DNA of 64,000 bases from Streptomyces sp. Sge12 (lineage in GTDB: Bacteria; Actinomycetota; Actinomycetes; Streptomycetales; Streptomycetaceae), in assembly GCF_002080455.1 (NCBI RefSeq), contig NZ_CP020555.1:5244501-5308500 (forward strand), written 5' to 3'. Every line of letters begins with the position of its first letter. The first letter of the stretch is position 1. Below, piece by piece: positions 61,457-64,000 of the stretch. The translations under genes and the position numbers were made by a program. The notes below the pieces were generated by a model. It made no database searches. It saw only the letters and a program-made list of their open reading frames with translations, and was not told the DNA's origin.

Positions 61457-61725
61457 TAGGCGCCCTCCTTCAACACCCTTGAGATCAGCGCCCGCTGGGC
61501 CTCCGACAGGTTCGGCTCCTCGCAGGCCACCGTCCGCCCGTCCACCGTGATCCGGTACGAGAAGCCGTCCCGCACCCGGTCCGCCGGGTGGCCCGGCGGA
61601 CCGGGCCGCAGCGCGAGCTGGGCCAGGGCCCGCCACTCGCCCTCGTCCGGCCGGCCCGCGGTGTCCACCTCGGCCCGGCGTTCGATGCCCGCGAAGCCGC
61701 CCGTCCGTACCACCTGAATCCGCAT
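61456..61725 (-). CDS. Emfourin-type protease inhibitor
   Basis: The 89-aa protein begins MRIQVVRTGGFAGIERRAEV and contains FSYRITVDGRTVACEEPNL and LSEAQRALISRVLKE, matching emfourin, the inhibitor of protealysin-like M4 peptidases. It has no signal peptide, like the peptidase it follows. ATG 61725 lies nine bases after the peptidase stop, so the pair forms an operon in which inhibitor and enzyme are made together. The stop codon lies at the edge of the MITE-like element. Confidence 0.86.
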   Translation of the reverse strand: MRIQVVRTGGFAGIERRAEVDTAGRPDEGEWRALAQLALRPGPPGHPADRVRDGFSYRITVDGRTVACEEPNLSEAQRALISRVLKEGA

Positions 61726-61734
61726 GGGAGCCCT

Positions 61735-62811
61735 CTACCCCTCGAGTGGGACGCCCACCGCGGACCATGCCTTCTGGAGGGCCTGGTGCTCGGCGCCGCC
61801 GTCCCCGTACCGGGTCACGGCCGCCGCCGTCGAGAGCCGGGCGAAGTCCGCGAAGTCCGCGTTCTCGGCGAGCTCCCCGCCGGTCAGCGCGTCGTACCAG
61901 ATCTGTCCGGCCCGCTCCCAGGCCTTGCCGCCCAGCTCGGTCGCCACGATGTAGAAGGCGTGGTTGGGGATGCCCGAGTTGATGTGGACCCCGCCGTTGT
62001 CGCTGTGGGTGTTCACGTAGTCGTCCATGGTGGCCGGCTGCGGGTCCCTGCCGAGCTCGTCGTCGTCGTACGCGGTGCCGGGCGCCTTCATGGAGCGCAG
62101 CGCGACCCCGGTGACGTTGGGACCGAGCAGCCCGGCGCCGATCAGCCAGTCGGCCTGCTCGGCCGTCTGCTCCAGCGAGTACTGCTTGATGAGCGAGCCG
62201 AAGACGTCCGACATCGACTCGTTCAGGGCGCCGGACTGCCCGTGGTAGGTCAGGTTCGCCGTGTACTGGGTGACCCCGTGGGTCAGTTCGTGGCCGATGA
62301 CGTCCACCGACACGGTGAAGTCGAGGAAGAGGTCCCCGTCCCCGTCGCCGAAGACCATCTGCTGGCCGTCCCAGAAGGCGTTGTTGTACTCCTCGCCGTA
62401 GTGGACGGTCGCGTCCAGTGCGAGCCCGGAGTCGTCGATCGAGCGCCGCCCGAAGCCCTTCAGGAACAGGTCGTAGGTGGCCCCGAGCCCCGCGTAGGCG
62501 CGGTTGACGGTGGCGTCCCTGCTCAGCGGGTCGCCCTCCCCGCGGACCTTCTTCCCGGGCAGCCGGGTGCGGTGCTGGGCGTCGTAGATCGTCCGGTCCG
62601 GTTCGTCCGAGGCCGGCGCGGCGAGGGTGGGGACGATCCCGCGCACGGCCGTGACGCGGCGCCGGGTGCGCAGCAGGGAGTCGCGTTCGAGGGTGCGCTG
62701 GGCGAGGTCGGCGCGGCGGGAGTCCGCGGAGCGGGCGGCCTTGTCGAGGAGGTGCGGCGGCACGACCGTGCAGAAGACGGGGTGATGGCGGTGGGCGTGG
62801 GAGGCATCCAT
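61735..62811 (-). CDS. M4 family (protealysin-like) metallopeptidase
   Basis: The 358-aa protein has a short propeptide (HHPVFCTVVPPHLLDKAARS), the catalytic HELTH near residue 174 and the third zinc ligand in ALNESMSD. The late histidine lies in GGVHINSGIPNHAFY. Protealysins lack classical signal peptides and act inside or outside the cell by unusual export. ATG 62811 is preferred, at a short His-rich stretch; in-frame ATGs at 62835 and 62859 are alternatives. The downstream emfourin is its expected inhibitor. Confidence 0.9.
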   Translation of the reverse strand: MDASHAHRHHPVFCTVVPPHLLDKAARSADSRRADLAQRTLERDSLLRTRRRVTAVRGIVPTLAAPASDEPDRTIYDAQHRTRLPGKKVRGEGDPLSRDATVNRAYAGLGATYDLFLKGFGRRSIDDSGLALDATVHYGEEYNNAFWDGQQMVFGDGDGDLFLDFTVSVDVIGHELTHGVTQYTANLTYHGQSGALNESMSDVFGSLIKQYSLEQTAEQADWLIGAGLLGPNVTGVALRSMKAPGTAYDDDELGRDPQPATMDDYVNTHSDNGGVHINSGIPNHAFYIVATELGGKAWERAGQIWYDALTGGELAENADFADFARLSTAAAVTRYGDGGAEHQALQKAWSAVGVPLEG

Positions 62812-63025
62812 GCCGGAAATGTGGCAGTGGGTCATGACGCTGTCACTAGCTGCGACCATGATTCATTCACTTGTCTGAAAGCGGTGACGCCGGGTTGACG
62901 GAACAACCTGACCCGGCGGGATCAAACGAGGCTTGGCTCACATTTGGTGCAAATCGGACCCTCGGGTCTTGCATACTGAAACAGGTCCTCGCGATACGGC
63001 GCGGCTCGGCTAGGCTCGGTCCATC

Positions 63026-63073
63026 ATGCGTTTCGGGCTGCTTCTCCTTAGCTGCCGCGGCGAGGGTCTGTAG
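63026..63073 (+). CDS. Leucine-rich leader peptide of leuA
   Basis: The 15-aa frame reads MRFGLLLLSCRGEGL, with four consecutive Leu codons (CTG CTT CTC CTT), two of them the rare CTT. TAGGCT at 63011-63016 is a likely -10. CCGCGG (63055-63060) inside the frame can pair with CCGCGG at 63093-63098, joined by GAGGG/CCCTC, forming a stem that overlaps the end of the peptide frame. Ribosome stalling on the Leu codons would disrupt it. No T-run terminator is visible, so the exact switch is unclear. Confidence 0.8.
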   Translation: MRFGLLLLSCRGEGL

Positions 63074-63176
63074 TCGTAGGCCGACCCCCTCCCCGCGGAG
63101 TTTGGTGTTGCGGTTTTCACTACCGCCGTCGGCCGTCCCAGCGAACTACACGCGGACACGCGAGGAGCCCAACGCC

Positions 63177-64000
63177 ATGAGCCAGCAGCCTTTTGTCGGT
63201 CGCCCCACGCCCATCACGAACGCGACCCACACCCAGCAGTCCTCCGGGATGCCGATCCACAAGTACGGACAGTACGAGCAGGTGGACATCCCGGACCGCA
63301 CCTGGCCGGACGCCCGCGTCACCAAGGCCCCCCGCTGGCTCTCCACCGACCTGCGCGACGGCAACCAGTCGCTGATCGACCCGATGACCCCCGCCCGCAA
63401 GCGCGAGATGTTCGACCTGCTGGTGCGCATGGGCTACAAGGAGATCGAGGTCGGCTTCCCCTCCTCCGGCGAGACCGACTTCGCCTTCGTCCGCTCCATC
63501 ATCGAAGAGGGCGCGATCCCGGACGACGTCACCATCTCCGTACTCACCCAGGCCCGCGAGGACCTGATCGAGCGGACCGTGGAGTCCCTGGTCGGCGCCA
63601 AGCGCGCCACCGTGCACCTGTACAACGCGACCGCCCCGACCTTCCGCCGGGTCGTCTTCCGCGGCACCAAGGAGCAGATCAAGCAGATCGCCGTCGACGG
63701 CACCCGCCTGGTCATGGAGTACGCCGAGAAGCTGCTGGGCCCGGAGACCACCTTCGGCTACCAGTACAGCCCGGAGATCTTCACCGACACCGAGCTGGAC
63801 TTCGCCCTGGAGGTCTGCGAGGCCGTCTGCGACGTCTGGCAGCCGTCCGAGGGCCGCGAGATCATCCTGAACCTGCCCGCCACCGTGGAGCGCTCGACGC
63901 CGTCCACGCACGCGGACCGCTTCGAGTGGATGGCCCGCAACCTGACCCGCCGCGAGCACATCTGCATCTCCGTCCACCCGCACAACGACCGCGGCACCGC
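63177..64000 (+). CDS. leuA: 2-isopropylmalate synthase, N-terminal part (3' end outside window)
   Basis: The gene runs off the end of the window after about 274 codons. It encodes the TIM-barrel catalytic domain: STDLRDGNQSLIDPM (the conserved DGNQ), then GYKEIEVGFPSSG, HLYNATAP and, at the edge, ISVHPHNDRGT with the metal-binding HxHND. This is the first committed step of leucine synthesis, condensing acetyl-CoA with 2-ketoisovalerate. GGAG lies eight bases before ATG 63177. Attenuation by the leader peptide is expected, with further feedback by leucine in the missing C-terminal domain. Confidence 0.96.
   Translation, partial: MSQQPFVGRPTPITNATHTQQSSGMPIHKYGQYEQVDIPDRTWPDARVTKAPRWLSTDLRDGNQSLIDPMTPARKREMFDLLVRMGYKEIEVGFPSSGETDFAFVRSIIEEGAIPDDVTISVLTQAREDLIERTVESLVGAKRATVHLYNATAPTFRRVVFRGTKEQIKQIAVDGTRLVMEYAEKLLGPETTFGYQYSPEIFTDTELDFALEVCEAVCDVWQPSEGREIILNLPATVERSTPSTHADRFEWMARNLTRREHICISVHPHNDRGT

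Overview
The window is high-GC DNA with strongly G/C-biased third codon positions, short intergenic gaps, many GTG starts and actinobacterial gene order (rne-rplU-rpmA-obg; proB-x-proA; nadD-LCP-rsfS; holA-rpsT-lepA-hemW-hrcA-dnaJ; phoH-ybeY-corC-era; leuA). It fits the core chromosome of a Streptomyces or a close relative. The calls rest on reading the sequence and on family knowledge; no database search was run.

Layout. 1-3871: the 3' part of RNase E/G, then L21, L27 and the Obg GTPase. 3942-12398: a cell-wall glycopolymer locus with a GT2 transferase, GalE, a GT4, a GT2-TagF fusion, a polyprenyl-phosphate glycosyltransferase and a GtrA-type protein. 12478-15626: proline synthesis (proB, a small unknown gene, proA). 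15704-22521: two related acidic membrane proteins, an M48 protease, a 55-aa membrane peptide, nadD, an LCP-type protein with a degenerate domain, rsfS and a phosphatase with an apparent CTG start. 22645-23299: two identical tRNA-Ala(GGC) genes flanking a small zinc-ribbon gene. 23402-26426: leuS behind a leader peptide and attenuator. 26557-34646: a membrane coiled-coil protein, DegV, ComEA, ComEC, a YceI protein, DNA polymerase III delta and a frameshifted gene. 34841-49476: rpsT, lepA, an acyl-CoA ligase, hemW, DUF3097, metallo-hydrolases, hrcA-dnaJ with a CIRCE operator, rsmE, HIT, RNase Z and a PfkB kinase. 49672-53310: phoH-ybeY-CNNM/CBS protein-MmcQ-deaminase-like. 53311-58485: an accessory-looking block (repeats, MFS, GlxA-type regulator, WxL-like and WxL-interacting-like secreted proteins) lying before era. 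58486-64000: era, a methyltransferase, an acetyltransferase, a small inverted-repeat element, an emfourin/M4 protease pair, and leuA with its leader peptide.

How the parts work together. Much of the window serves translation and ribosome assembly (L21, L27, S20, Obg, LepA, Era, RsfS, RsmE, YbeY, RNase E, LeuS, tRNA-Ala). The second theme is the envelope: glycopolymer synthesis at 3942-12398 and the LCP-type attachment candidate at 19551-21302 lie within 18 kb. Leucine-responsive attenuation probably controls both leuS and leuA. No stretch over 300 bases lacks a recognised gene or element.

The most unusual points are two genes whose expected stop codons are absent (comEC running into the YceI gene; a secreted WxL-interacting-like protein running in frame into Era), the LCP domain without its usual catalytic residues, a WxL-like pair in an actinomycete, and a roughly 196-bp MITE-like element at the stop codon of the protease inhibitor gene.
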